47,364 bases of DNA from JBCDLI01 sp038745535. Lineage in GTDB: Bacteria; Pseudomonadota; Alphaproteobacteria; Rhizobiales; Rhizobiaceae. Numbering within the stretch: position 1 is the stretch's first letter; every line of letters begins with the position of its first letter. This document shows, piece after piece, positions 8,411 to 17,175 of the stretch. A model generated the notes under the pieces. That model saw only the letters and a list, made by a program, of their open reading frames with translations. It had not been told where the DNA came from and did not search any database. Position numbers and translations under genes: made by a program. Where the stretch lies: positions 1 to 47,364 of the forward strand of contig JBCDLI010000015.1 of NCBI GenBank assembly GCA_038745535.1. The letters run 5' to 3'.

Positions 8411-9199
8411 TCAAAGCGCTGTCCAGCCACCATCGACGGAAATCGATGTACCGGTGATTTGAGACGCTGAGTCCGAGCAGAGAAACGCAACCGTTTCGCC
8501 CATCTGTTCCACGGTCGCGAATTCGCGGGTCGGCTGGCGGGTGAGCATCACCTTATCCAACACTTCCTCCCGGGACATGTCGTGCGCTTTTTTCTGATCC
8601 TCAATCTGGCCCTCGACGAGCGGTGTCAGAACATATCCGGGACAGACAGAATTGCATGTCGCGTTAATCTTGGCTTCTGCGAACTCCAGTGCCACCGTTT
8701 TGGTGAGGCCGATGACGCCGTGCTTCGCAGAAACATAAGCCGACTTATAAGGTGACGCGGTGAGCCCGTGGGCAGAGGCAATGTTGACGATGCGTCCCCA
8801 GCCCTTTTCCTTCATCATAGGGACGGCGATGGCAGAGGTGTGAAATGCTGACGACATGTTGATGGCAATGATCGCGTCCCACTTCTCAATTGGAAAGTCT
8901 TCGACCGGTGAAACGTGCTGAATGCCGGCATTATTCACCAGAACATCGACCGAGCCAAACTTCGCCGCAGCATCGTGGACCAGCTGGCGGGATTGATCTG
9001 CCTTCGATAAATCGGCCTTTATATAGACGGTCTCATTTCCAGCTTCTTTTGCAATTTCAGCGGCAAGCGCGTGATCCTCATCGCGATCGGTGAACGAGTT
9101 GATGACGACATTGTAGCCTTTTCCCGCAAGCGTCTTGGCAACGCCCAAGCCAATCCCAGAATTTGAGCCGGTGACGACGGCGGTTTTTGTTTCGGTCAT
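8411..9199 (-). CDS. bdhA: 3-hydroxybutyrate dehydrogenase
   Basis: This short-chain dehydrogenase interconverts D-3-hydroxybutyrate and acetoacetate with NAD+, the step after polyhydroxybutyrate depolymerisation. The NAD motif TGSNSGIG is at 10-17, NNAG at 89-92, and the catalytic triad is Ser142, Tyr155 and Lys159 (YVSAK). The NNAGIQHVSPVEDFP stretch is characteristic of BdhA among SDRs. The protein has 262 residues, and the ATG at 9199 has a good AAGGAAAAG ribosome binding site; the longer frame to 9280 is not needed. It leads a probable two-gene operon with the patatin-like lipase. Confidence 0.94.
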   Translation of the reverse strand: MTETKTAVVTGSNSGIGLGVAKTLAGKGYNVVINSFTDRDEDHALAAEIAKEAGNETVYIKADLSKADQSRQLVHDAAAKFGSVDVLVNNAGIQHVSPVEDFPIEKWDAIIAINMSSAFHTSAIAVPMMKEKGWGRIVNIASAHGLTASPYKSAYVSAKHGVIGLTKTVALEFAEAKINATCNSVCPGYVLTPLVEGQIEDQKKAHDMSREEVLDKVMLTRQPTREFATVEQMGETVAFLCSDSASQITGTSISVDGGWTAL

Positions 9200-9302
9200 A
9201 AACTTCTTTTCCTTGGTCTCTTCAGCGAGCTTGACGCACTCTATTGCAACGCAACATAGCATCGTGCGACCGCTTGTCATGTCAGATCGGGGAGAGAAAT
9301 TC

Positions 9303-9656
9303 GTGGCTTTGAAAATTTATGGTTACTCGGGCTGCTCGACGGTCAAACGCGCCGTCAATTGGGCGGCGGAAAAAGGCATCGACGTCGACTACAGCCACTT
9401 TACAAAAGTCGATGATTTGGAAGCCGAATTGAAAACCTGGGCGAGTGGTGCGGGCATTGAGCGCTTGCTCAATCAAAATGCCCAAGCATTTAAAAAGTTG
9501 GATGAAGGCGAGCAGGAAAAGCTGCTGAACTCCGATGCCGCCGCAATCCAAGCGATGGCAAATGAGGTCAGGCTCATCAAGCGGCCCGTCGGTACCGATG
9601 GCAGCACGGTACTCACTGGTTTTAACAAAGACGAGTGGGAGGCGAAATTTGGTTAG
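9303..9656 (+). CDS. ArsC/Spx/YffB-family thioredoxin-fold protein
   Basis: The protein has 117 residues, the usual ArsC/Spx family length. It opens with KIYGYSGCSTVKRAVNWA: Cys11 is in the position of the catalytic cysteine, but the CxxC partner found in Spx is valine here (CSTV), followed by Lys-Arg. The C-terminal segment EVRLIKRPV has the conserved family Arg-Pro. The start is GTG 9303, preceded by GGGGAGAG at ideal spacing; the in-frame ATG at 9279 lacks such a site. It may be a glutathione-dependent oxidoreductase of the YffB type rather than a true arsenate reductase, since there is no ars operon nearby. It is divergent from bdhA. Confidence 0.88.
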   Translation: MALKIYGYSGCSTVKRAVNWAAEKGIDVDYSHFTKVDDLEAELKTWASGAGIERLLNQNAQAFKKLDEGEQEKLLNSDAAAIQAMANEVRLIKRPVGTDGSTVLTGFNKDEWEAKFG

Positions 9657-9737
9657 CCCTACCGGCTGCGCTTGCTCAAAAACGCATTGCACGCATCGCG
9701 AGAAGCCCTATCGTCGAGCGTTATCGGCTAACAACGC

Positions 9738-10616
9738 GTGAACAAAGCAATGAAGTTCGGTGGTCTTTTATCTCTCACTGTCTGCCTGCTTACCTTGGCG
9801 TGTCACACAACTGTTGCGCTCGCGCAGTCCGGGCGGCTGAAAGTGGAGACCGATGAAGAGCGCCTCGATAAAATTTGTATTTTGATTGAGCAATCGGCAG
9901 CGGCGGCAGAGATTCCCGAAGCGTTTTTCGCACGGCTAATTTGGAAGGAAAGTCGCTTCGATGAAAATGCGCTTTCACCAGTCGGTGCTCAGGGAATTGC
10001 GCAATTCATGCCCGGCACGGCGGAGATAAGGGGCTTGAAAAACCCCTTCGACATGACACAGGCGCTGCCGGCGTCGGCGCAGTATTTGTCGGAGCTGAAA
10101 ACCAAGTACGGCAATCTCGGGCTGGCAGCAGCCGCGTACAACGCTGGTGAAGCGCGGGTTTCACGTTGGCTGGTCAGTGGTGGATTTTTACCGTTGGAAA
10201 CCGAGAATTTCGTCGCGACCATCACCGGCGACAGCGTTGATGTATTCACGAACCGCGATCGTTCAATTCGCAATCTTCGCGTGGAACCAGACAAATCCTT
10301 TGCGGAAGGCTGTCGGAGACTTCCGATCATTCGCACCAGCGCACCGGCAATGGCTGAAAGGCCGAGACTTCCATGGGCCGTGCAGGTTGCCGGGAACTTC
10401 CGTCGCTCAGCGGCAGAGCGAGCGTGGGATCGGGTGCGGCGCCGGAATGCATCACTCCTCAGAGATTTGCCGGTTTCTATTGGACGGGAGCGAACTCCAA
10501 TCGGCAGAACCTCAATTTATGCTGTCCGCGTAGGAGCTCCCACACGTGCTGACGCAAACCGGATTTGTGGTCGCCTGCGAGCCAATGGCGGTTCGTGCAT
10601 CGTTATGAAGAACTGA
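9738..10616 (+). CDS. Lytic transglycosylase with C-terminal SPOR-like domain
   Basis: The enzyme cleaves murein glycan strands to 1,6-anhydro products. A signal peptide covers about residues 1-30. The SLT (Slt70-like) domain includes the catalytic Glu71 in WKESRFDENALSPVGAQGIAQF and the later AAAYNAGEARV motif. The C-terminal 80 residues start with PWAVQVAGNF and end with RANGGSCIVMKN, which fits a SPOR peptidoglycan-binding fold with two cysteines at the end. The start is GTG 9738, with an in-frame ATG four codons later as alternative. The SPOR part would target it to denuded glycan at division sites. It is convergent with ispA. Confidence 0.92.
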   Translation: MNKAMKFGGLLSLTVCLLTLACHTTVALAQSGRLKVETDEERLDKICILIEQSAAAAEIPEAFFARLIWKESRFDENALSPVGAQGIAQFMPGTAEIRGLKNPFDMTQALPASAQYLSELKTKYGNLGLAAAAYNAGEARVSRWLVSGGFLPLETENFVATITGDSVDVFTNRDRSIRNLRVEPDKSFAEGCRRLPIIRTSAPAMAERPRLPWAVQVAGNFRRSAAERAWDRVRRRNASLLRDLPVSIGRERTPIGRTSIYAVRVGAPTRADANRICGRLRANGGSCIVMKN

Positions 10617-10634
10617 TAGACAAGCGACCTGAGC

Positions 10635-11543
10635 TTAGCTTTTTCTTGAAACAACGAAGTCGACCGCCTCAATGAGAATGTCAGCACGATTACCAAATGG
10701 CTTCACGCAATCAACGGCCTCGATTCTGAGCAAGTTCAAATGGTCGCGGGCCCATTTAGTACCGTGGATCGACACCAGTGTTTGCTTGCCAGCCGCTATG
10801 TCTTTGCCCACCGTTTTTCCAAGCGTTACCGTGTCCGCTGTCAGGTCGAGCAGATCGTCGGCAATCTGGAACATTCTGCCGAGGACTTCGCCAAAGCGGA
10901 CAATATGGCCTTGATCGTCGGCTGATAGTCCGCCCAAAACTGCGCCCACCTCTGTTGCAGCGCGAATAAGCGCGCCAGTTTTCAGCGCTTGGGTCATCGC
11001 GATTGTTTCTTCGTCAACGATTGAATTTTCGCTGGCAAGATCGAGGCTTTGTCCGCCCACCATACCGCCAGTCCCGGCATCACGTGCCAAAATACCAAGT
11101 ATTACACACTTCATTTCGGGTGCGATTTTATAGTCAGCACTCGCAATCACACCAAATGCCTCGGTTAAAAGCGCGTCGCCTGCCAAAATCGCGGTGGCTT
11201 CGTTGTAAGCCACGTGAACGGTTGGCTTCCCGCGGCGCAGATCATCGTTATCCATGGCGGGGAGATCATCGTGTACAAGCGAATAGCAATGGATGAGTTC
11301 AAGCGCAGCGGCCGCCGGCGTCACCTCATCGGCGGAGACTGAACCGCCAACACCGGCGCACTCATAAACGAGAAACGGCCGAAACCGTTTTCCACCGTTG
11401 AGGACCCCATGGCGCATCGCTTCGACGAGGACTGGGTGTCTTCCCGCTTCACCGGCTTTAGGAGTTTCGGTCAACCACGCCTCCAAAAATGCGGTGACCC
11501 TTGCGGCGCTACGCGCCAACGCTGTCTCAAATTTCTCAGACAT
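10635..11543 (-). CDS. ispA: Farnesyl/geranylgeranyl diphosphate synthase
   Basis: This trans-prenyltransferase condenses isopentenyl diphosphate with allylic diphosphates, supplying undecaprenol, ubiquinone and heme-side-chain precursors. The first Asp-rich motif DDLPAMD is at 92-98 and the second, DDLLD, at 229-233; GKRFRP and GGQSLDL are also present. Its length of 302 residues and the short-chain family signature fit IspA-type farnesyl diphosphate synthases. A geranylgeranyl product cannot be excluded from sequence alone. It is divergent from mtgA, which uses undecaprenol-linked lipid II. No dxs is adjacent. Confidence 0.93.
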   Translation of the reverse strand: MSEKFETALARSAARVTAFLEAWLTETPKAGEAGRHPVLVEAMRHGVLNGGKRFRPFLVYECAGVGGSVSADEVTPAAAALELIHCYSLVHDDLPAMDNDDLRRGKPTVHVAYNEATAILAGDALLTEAFGVIASADYKIAPEMKCVILGILARDAGTGGMVGGQSLDLASENSIVDEETIAMTQALKTGALIRAATEVGAVLGGLSADDQGHIVRFGEVLGRMFQIADDLLDLTADTVTLGKTVGKDIAAGKQTLVSIHGTKWARDHLNLLRIEAVDCVKPFGNRADILIEAVDFVVSRKS

Positions 11544-11677
11544 TTATATCTTTGTTCAACAGGACCGAGGGAGCCACATTCGGCGGTGCAATGAATTGGT
11601 CGTGTTGCCAATGCGAGCCATATTCAGCAAGAGCAACCAAGGTCGCGAGATGCAATAGCTTAGGTCACGGATGATCC

Positions 11678-12445
11678 ATGCCAGCCCGTAGGCAGAAAAG
11701 AAAAAAGAAAACGCCTGCAGCAGAACCGGCCGCTCAGTCTGGGGTCAAGGCCAAACCAAAGCGCCGGGCGAGAGTTTTGCGTGCAATCAAATGGCTATTG
11801 ATCGTGGCAGTTGTCGTAGTGGCGCTGCCGCTCCTTCTTACGGTCCTTTATCGCTTCGAATTTGTCCGCCCGGTCTCGGCGCTTATGGTCACCAACAAGG
11901 TCGCGGGCGAGCCAGTTTCACGTCTGTGGGTCGAGATCGACGATGTGTCACCGAATTTGAAATACGCGGTGTTGATGTCGGAAGACGGGCAATTCTGTAA
12001 TCACCACGGCATCGATTTTGGCGAATTGAAGGGTGTCATCGAGCGCGCGCTCGATGGCGAAGTGACCCGCGGCGCTTCAACGATCACGATGCAAACCGCG
12101 AAAAACCTCTTTTTATGGGGTGGACGGTCCTACATCCGCAAGGCACTCGAATTTCCGCTGGCAGTTTGGATTGATCTTGTCATTCCCAAGAAACGGATCA
12201 TGGAGATCTACCTGAATATAGCCGAGTGGGGACCGGGAATTTACGGCGCTGATCAAGCGGCGGGGTTCCATTTCGGTAAAAACGCCGATGAGCTCAGCCG
12301 TCGTGAGGGCGCACTTCTGGCTGTTACCCTGCCCAACCCCTATGTGCGTGATCCATCGCGTCCATCTCAAAGATTAAACAACGTCGCGCGAGTGATTGAG
12401 AGGCGAGCACGGCAATCGGGCGGCTTCGTCGACTGCCTTGACTAA
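11678..12445 (+). CDS. mtgA: Monofunctional biosynthetic peptidoglycan transglycosylase
   Basis: The enzyme polymerises lipid II into glycan strands and lacks a transpeptidase domain. A basic N-terminal tail of about 35 residues is followed by one membrane anchor at about 38-57, then the GT51 domain. Its motifs are ALK-type SEDGQFCNHHGIDF with catalytic Glu102, RGASTITMQTAKNLF, and KKRIMEIYLNIAEWGPGIYG with the second Glu. The length of 255 residues is normal for MtgA. It lies between a prenyl-diphosphate synthase and ribosomal L32, a common arrangement in alphaproteobacteria. Confidence 0.96.
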   Translation: MPARRQKRKKKTPAAEPAAQSGVKAKPKRRARVLRAIKWLLIVAVVVVALPLLLTVLYRFEFVRPVSALMVTNKVAGEPVSRLWVEIDDVSPNLKYAVLMSEDGQFCNHHGIDFGELKGVIERALDGEVTRGASTITMQTAKNLFLWGGRSYIRKALEFPLAVWIDLVIPKKRIMEIYLNIAEWGPGIYGADQAAGFHFGKNADELSRREGALLAVTLPNPYVRDPSRPSQRLNNVARVIERRARQSGGFVDCLD

Positions 12446-12579
12446 GGCCGGAACAAAACACGCAAACGACCCTTCTCAAAACCCGATGAAGTGTGTATAG
12501 CGCCGCCAGTTTTCGGAAATGTCAGTCAGAAACGCTCTGAAAGAGCAGGGCTGCATGATGCAATTCAGAGGTTTTAGAA

Positions 12580-12762
12580 ATGGCAGTACCTAAGGGAAAA
12601 GTGACGCGGTCTAAGCGTGGCATGCGCCGCTCCACAGACTCACTCAAGAACCCGGTTTATGTAGAAGACAAGTCTTCCGGCGAACTTCGTCGTCCACACC
12701 ACATCGACCTTAAAACGGGCATGTATCGCGGGCGCCAAGTTCTCCAAGTCAAAGAAGACTGA
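12580..12762 (+). CDS. rpmF: 50S ribosomal protein L32
   Basis: L32 is a small basic protein of the large subunit. All 60 residues match the alphaproteobacterial form, starting MAVPKGKVTRSKRGMRR and ending with DLKTGMYRGRQVLQVKED. It lacks the four zinc-binding cysteines of the C+ type, which is normal for this class. The 134 bases upstream have no gene and probably carry its own promoter. A strong terminator follows 23 bases after the stop. Confidence 0.98.
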   Translation: MAVPKGKVTRSKRGMRRSTDSLKNPVYVEDKSSGELRRPHHIDLKTGMYRGRQVLQVKED

Positions 12763-12784
12763 GCAGACAACGCCTTCGGCGCAC

Positions 12785-12816
12785 AAAAAAGCCCCGGCAA
12801 ATGACCGGGGCTTTTT
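12785..12816. terminator. Bidirectional intrinsic terminator between rpmF and the MltB-like gene
   Basis: A perfect stem pairs AAAAAGCCCCGG with CCGGGGCTTTTT around a 7-base loop (12798-12804). An A-run on the left and T-run on the right make it functional on both strands, ending rpmF on the plus strand and the opposing MltB-like gene (stop at 12840) on the minus strand. Confidence 0.92.
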
Positions 12817-12839
12817 GCATTTTGGAGGTGAGGTATTTG

Positions 12840-13652
12840 TCAGCCCTCGTCGATCTGTTTTCCCATAATCGCTATCGCTTGCTGGTAAACACCGGCGGCG
12901 TTCCAACCGCGAATGGCGCGAAAATTCGTTTGACCTTTTTGGTAACCCGCGCCGGCCCGCCATCCGTGAGCGCGAAGAAAATTCGCGGTCGAAGCCAGTG
13001 CGTCAGACTTTGAACGGGCAAGGTCGATGCGTCCATTGCCGTCACCGTCGACAGCGTACTTGATCACATTGTTTGGCAAAAACTGCGTGTGGCCCCATTC
13101 ACCGTGCATGGCACCGCGGGAGCTTGCGGAAAGCATACCGCGGTCTACCAGCTTTAGCGCGGCAATTGCGTGTGGCTTGAAGAATGCGGGACGACGGCAA
13201 TCATAGGCCAGCGTAGTGATTGCAGACACGACGTTTGCGTTGCCCATGTAGCCACCGAAAGCGGTTTCCATGCCATGGATTGCGATGATCACACCTGCCG
13301 GAACCCCGTAGCGACGTTCAAGGTTCGCATAGAAGTTCGCATTCCGTTTCTTCTCCGAAATCCCTTTGCGAACAATCGTTGCTGCGCCACGCACCTGCAT
13401 GAAGCGGTCAAGCGAGTAGCGGAACGACTTCTGATTTCGATCTGCAGCAATCGTCTTCGACGCATAGCTAGCTCCGGCAAGCGCTTGCAAACCCTTGGAT
13501 TTTACCCCAGCCGCGCGTGCTTCATTGGCAAACGAGGCCTTCCACGCTTCGAAACCTGAGGAATTGTTCCCACAGCTTGCCGCCAACGCTGGCCCGGCCA
13601 ACGCAGATACGACTGTGCCAATAATAGCTACAGCCTTCACATTCTTGATCAT
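12840..13652 (-). CDS. MltB-family lytic murein transglycosylase
   Basis: This exported murein-cleaving enzyme has a signal peptide at 1-25, followed by an MltB-type catalytic domain. The catalytic Glu129 lies in HGMETAFGGYMGN, and the substrate-site motifs HGEWGHTQFLPNN and VDGDGNGRIDL follow; a final segment matches NFLRAHGWRAG. At 270 residues it is much shorter than the roughly 350-400 residues of MltB proteins and has no C-terminal peptidoglycan-binding domain, as in many rhizobial homologs. GGGAG lies eight bases before the ATG. It is the second murein hydrolase within 4 kb. Confidence 0.93.
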   Translation of the reverse strand: MIKNVKAVAIIGTVVSALAGPALAASCGNNSSGFEAWKASFANEARAAGVKSKGLQALAGASYASKTIAADRNQKSFRYSLDRFMQVRGAATIVRKGISEKKRNANFYANLERRYGVPAGVIIAIHGMETAFGGYMGNANVVSAITTLAYDCRRPAFFKPHAIAALKLVDRGMLSASSRGAMHGEWGHTQFLPNNVIKYAVDGDGNGRIDLARSKSDALASTANFLRAHGWRAGAGYQKGQTNFRAIRGWNAAGVYQQAIAIMGKQIDEG

Positions 13653-13734
13653 CTTGATCTCCCGATCGTTTGCGCACCAATCGATACGTTGTAATTTTGA
13701 CGCCCAAAGGTCGTAGCTGAAATATGCCTAATTG

Positions 13735-14430
13735 TCAGTATACGCGCGCCCCGAAAATTGCCGAGCCGACCCTCACCGAAGTTGCGCCAAAACCGATTGC
13801 CGTCTCAAAGTCGCCAGACATTCCCATGGAAAGCTCCGTCACACCGGCCTCCCGTGCTAATTTTCGCAGCAGCGCAAAATGGGGCCCTGGATTTTCTTCA
13901 AATGGTGGAATGCACATCAGGCCGATGACGGGCAGGGCGAGATCATTTTGACAAAAGTGGACGAATTCGACCGCTTTGTCTGGTGCTATACCCGCCTTCT
14001 GGTCTTCCATGCCGGTGTTCACTTGAACATAGCTCGCAACATCTCGTCCCTGCTTTGAGATTTCAGATGCAACAGCCTTTGCGATTTTTTCGCGATCAAT
14101 TGTCTCGATCACATCAAACAACGTAACGGCATCTGCTGCCTTGTTTGACTGGAGAGGACCAATGAGCCGCAGTTCTGTGTCGGGGTACTGCTCTTTCAGT
14201 GAAGGCCATTTGCTCTGGCTCTCCTGAATACGATTTTCACCAAAGACCCGATGACCAAGGGCAAGAAGCTCAGAAATGGTCTCAGCAGTTTGCGTTTTAG
14301 AGACAGCGACTAGTTCAACCCCTCCGCGCGCGCGATCGCTTTGCAGGCAGGCGTTGTTTATCTTTTCGGTGACGCTTTTGTATTTGGCAGCAAGATCAAT
14401 GCTCGCTACGGCTTCATCACTGTGACCCAT
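13735..14430 (-). CDS. YggS/PROSC-family PLP homeostasis protein
   Basis: This fold-type III pyridoxal-phosphate binding protein buffers PLP and affects amino-acid and 2-oxoacid pools; no enzymatic activity is established for the family. The PLP lysine is Lys45 in ELVAVSKTQ. The HRVFGENRIQE motif, the QSNKA stretch (LIGPLQSNKA) and the C-terminal LSMGMSGDFETAIGFGATSVRVGSAIFGAR are diagnostic. The length of 231 residues is normal. It is divergent from leuS, with 120 bases between them that must hold both promoters. Confidence 0.95.
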   Translation of the reverse strand: MGHSDEAVASIDLAAKYKSVTEKINNACLQSDRARGGVELVAVSKTQTAETISELLALGHRVFGENRIQESQSKWPSLKEQYPDTELRLIGPLQSNKAADAVTLFDVIETIDREKIAKAVASEISKQGRDVASYVQVNTGMEDQKAGIAPDKAVEFVHFCQNDLALPVIGLMCIPPFEENPGPHFALLRKLAREAGVTELSMGMSGDFETAIGFGATSVRVGSAIFGARVY

Positions 14431-14550
14431 GAGACACCCTCAAACTGTTGACGCCAAACCTGCTTATCTGCACTAGGCTTCCGCAATGCGCGGTGACCCA
14501 TCGCTACCGCACTTCTCGCCCGTCAATAGATTTTTCAAGGCCGTAGCCCG

Positions 14551-17166
14551 ATGTCAGTGGAACGATACAATCACCGTGTAACCGAGCCAAAGTGGCAATC
14601 CGCCTGGGATGAAGCGAAGGTTTACGAGACATCCAACAAGGATGATCGCCCGGGATACTACGTGCTGGAGATGTTTCCCTATCCTTCTGGCCGCATTCAC
14701 ATGGGGCATGTGCGCAACTACACGATGGGCGACGTGGTCGCTCGCTACAAGCGGGCAAAGGGCTTTAATGTGCTCCATCCAATGGGATGGGACGCGTTTG
14801 GAATGCCTGCTGAAAACGCCGCGATGAAAAACAAGGTCCACCCCAAAGAGTGGACATATCAGAATATCGCAACGATGCGCGGCCAGCTCAAAACGCTCGG
14901 CTTCTCGCTTGATTGGTCACGCGAGTTTGCAACATGCGACGTCGAATACTACGCTCAGCAACAACGCCTGTTTCTGGACATGCTCGATGAGGGCCTGGTG
15001 ACGCGGAAGAACGCGCGCGTAAATTGGGATCCGGTCGACATGACCGTGCTTGCCAATGAGCAGGTGATTGATGGCTGCGGCTGGCGGTCCGGCGCACCGG
15101 TTGAGCAACGCGATCTGACCCAATGGTTCTTCAAAATTACCGATTATGCTGAAGACCTGTTGACCGCCTTGGATAGCCTTGATCGCTGGCCGGAAAAAGT
15201 TCGGACCATGCAGGCCAATTGGATTGGCAAGTCGCGCGGTTTGCAAATGTCGTTTGAGCTCTGCGAACCAATTGGCGAATTTACTGGACTTGAGATCTAT
15301 ACCACCCGGCCCGATACTTTAGCTGGTGCAAGTTTCATGGCAATCGCACCGGAGCACCCGCTCGCTTTGGAGTTGGCGAAAACCAACGAAGAGCTCACAC
15401 AATTCGCGACCGAAGTCAGACGTTCCGGCACCTCTGAGGAAGCTTTAGAGAAGGCAGAGAAGCTCGGCTTCGATACGGGTCTGCGGGTGAAAAATCCCGT
15501 TCGCGAAGGGGAAACGCTTCCCGTATTCGTGGCCAATTTCATCTTGATGGATTACGGCACAGGCGCGATTTTCGGGTGTCCGGCCCACGATCAGCGTGAC
15601 CACGATTTTGCAACCAAATACAATCTTCCAATCACCGCGACGTTTGTTCCCGCAGACTTCGCGGGCGACGCCGATGAGTTTGTCGCCGATGAACCCCACG
15701 TGCCGACGAAAACAGAAAAGGTGCATTACATAAATCAGCCTGCTGGCGTTGAGCACGCAACAGGCGCAGAAGGAATTGAAGCAACAATTAACTGGGCTGA
15801 GGCAAAAACTCTCGGAAAAGGCCAGGTGCAATATCGGTTGCGCGACTGGGGGATTTCACGCCAGCGGTATTGGGGTTGTCCAATCCCAATTATTCATTGC
15901 GACAGCTGTGGAGTGGTTCCCGAAGCACGTGAAAACCTTCCCGTAGTGCTGCCCGAAGACATCGATTTTGAGAAGCCGGGCAATCCACTCGATCATCACC
16001 CGAATTGGAAGCAGACGCCCTGTCCGAAATGCGGAGACGCTGCGCGGCGTGAAACCGATACGATGGATACGTTCGTTGACTCGTCTTGGTATTTTGCCCG
16101 CTTCACAGCACCGCGTGAGAATACGCCAACTGATAGTAAGGCGGCTAATGATTGGTTGCCCGTTGATCAGTATATCGGTGGCATTGAGCACGCGATCCTG
16201 CATTTGCTCTATTCGCGCTACTTCTCGCGAGCAATGAGCGCGACCGGACACATGAAGGTTTCGGAGCCTTTTGCTGGTCTCTTCACCCAAGGCATGGTTG
16301 TCCATGAAACCTACAAAGGGCCTGACGGTTTCATGGCTCCCGTTGAAGTTAAAGTTGAAGAGCAAGACGGCAAACGCACCGCAACATTGCTGGCGGATGG
16401 CTCCGATCTCGAAATCGGCTCAATTGAGAAAATGTCGAAGTCGAAGCGGAATGTGGTTGATCCCGACGACATCATCGATAGCTACGGCGCAGATACCGCG
16501 CGCTGGTTCATGTTATCGGACTCGCCGCCGGAAAGAGATGTGATCTGGACCGAGGCAGGCGTCGAAGGTGCAAACCGTTTCGTTCAGCGCGTTTGGCGGT
16601 TGATCGCCGGTGCTGCGCCGGTTCTGAAAGATTGCACACGGGCAGTTGGTGAGGCCGGCGATGCTCTGACTGTCTCAAAAGCTGCCCATAAAACCGCGAT
16701 GTTGGTGGCAGAAGATGTTGAGAAGCTCGCTTTTAACAAAGCGGTCGCCCGCATTTATGAGTTGGTAAACACGCTTGCAAAACCATTTGATTCTGTGACG
16801 AACGGCTGCGCATCAAAGGATTTGCAATCATCCTGCGCTCAGGCGGCCGATTTCTTAAGCCTTATCGTGAGCCCGATGATGCCCCACCTTGCCGAAGAGT
16901 GCTGGACCATTCTCGGTAACGATACAATGGCAGCGGTAGAGGCGTGGCCAACGCACGATGCGGGCTTGGTGACAGAAGACACGGTCATGCTTCCGGTGCA
17001 GGTTAACGGAAAGAAACGCGCCGAATTGTTGATTTCAAAGGACGCCGCGAAGGACGAAATAGAAAAAGAGGCTTTGGCCCTCGATGCTGTCGTGCCATAC
17101 CTCAACGGAGGTTTGGCTAAAAAAGTAATTGTCGTGCCGAACCGGATCGTGAATGTCGTCGTGTAA
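14551..17166 (+). CDS. leuS: Leucyl-tRNA synthetase
   Basis: This class Ia synthetase charges tRNA-Leu. The HIGH-type signature HMGH is at 50-53 and KMSKS at 627-631. The CP1 editing domain carries TTRPDTLAGASFMAIAPEH near residue 250 and GTGAIFGCPAHDQRDHDF. Zinc-finger-like CDSC and CPKC pairs are near 452 and 492. The length of 871 residues is normal. The start ATG has AAGG about ten bases upstream. It is the first gene of a leuS-lptE-holA operon with gaps of 9 and 15 bases, an order widely conserved in alphaproteobacteria. Confidence 0.98.
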   Translation: MSVERYNHRVTEPKWQSAWDEAKVYETSNKDDRPGYYVLEMFPYPSGRIHMGHVRNYTMGDVVARYKRAKGFNVLHPMGWDAFGMPAENAAMKNKVHPKEWTYQNIATMRGQLKTLGFSLDWSREFATCDVEYYAQQQRLFLDMLDEGLVTRKNARVNWDPVDMTVLANEQVIDGCGWRSGAPVEQRDLTQWFFKITDYAEDLLTALDSLDRWPEKVRTMQANWIGKSRGLQMSFELCEPIGEFTGLEIYTTRPDTLAGASFMAIAPEHPLALELAKTNEELTQFATEVRRSGTSEEALEKAEKLGFDTGLRVKNPVREGETLPVFVANFILMDYGTGAIFGCPAHDQRDHDFATKYNLPITATFVPADFAGDADEFVADEPHVPTKTEKVHYINQPAGVEHATGAEGIEATINWAEAKTLGKGQVQYRLRDWGISRQRYWGCPIPIIHCDSCGVVPEARENLPVVLPEDIDFEKPGNPLDHHPNWKQTPCPKCGDAARRETDTMDTFVDSSWYFARFTAPRENTPTDSKAANDWLPVDQYIGGIEHAILHLLYSRYFSRAMSATGHMKVSEPFAGLFTQGMVVHETYKGPDGFMAPVEVKVEEQDGKRTATLLADGSDLEIGSIEKMSKSKRNVVDPDDIIDSYGADTARWFMLSDSPPERDVIWTEAGVEGANRFVQRVWRLIAGAAPVLKDCTRAVGEAGDALTVSKAAHKTAMLVAEDVEKLAFNKAVARIYELVNTLAKPFDSVTNGCASKDLQSSCAQAADFLSLIVSPMMPHLAEECWTILGNDTMAAVEAWPTHDAGLVTEDTVMLPVQVNGKKRAELLISKDAAKDEIEKEALALDAVVPYLNGGLAKKVIVVPNRIVNVVV

Positions 17167-17175
17167 GGTATAGAT

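Noticed and set aside
14448..14476. Possible leuS promoter TTGACG with CACTAG
   Set aside because: The -10 match is poor and no other element supports it.
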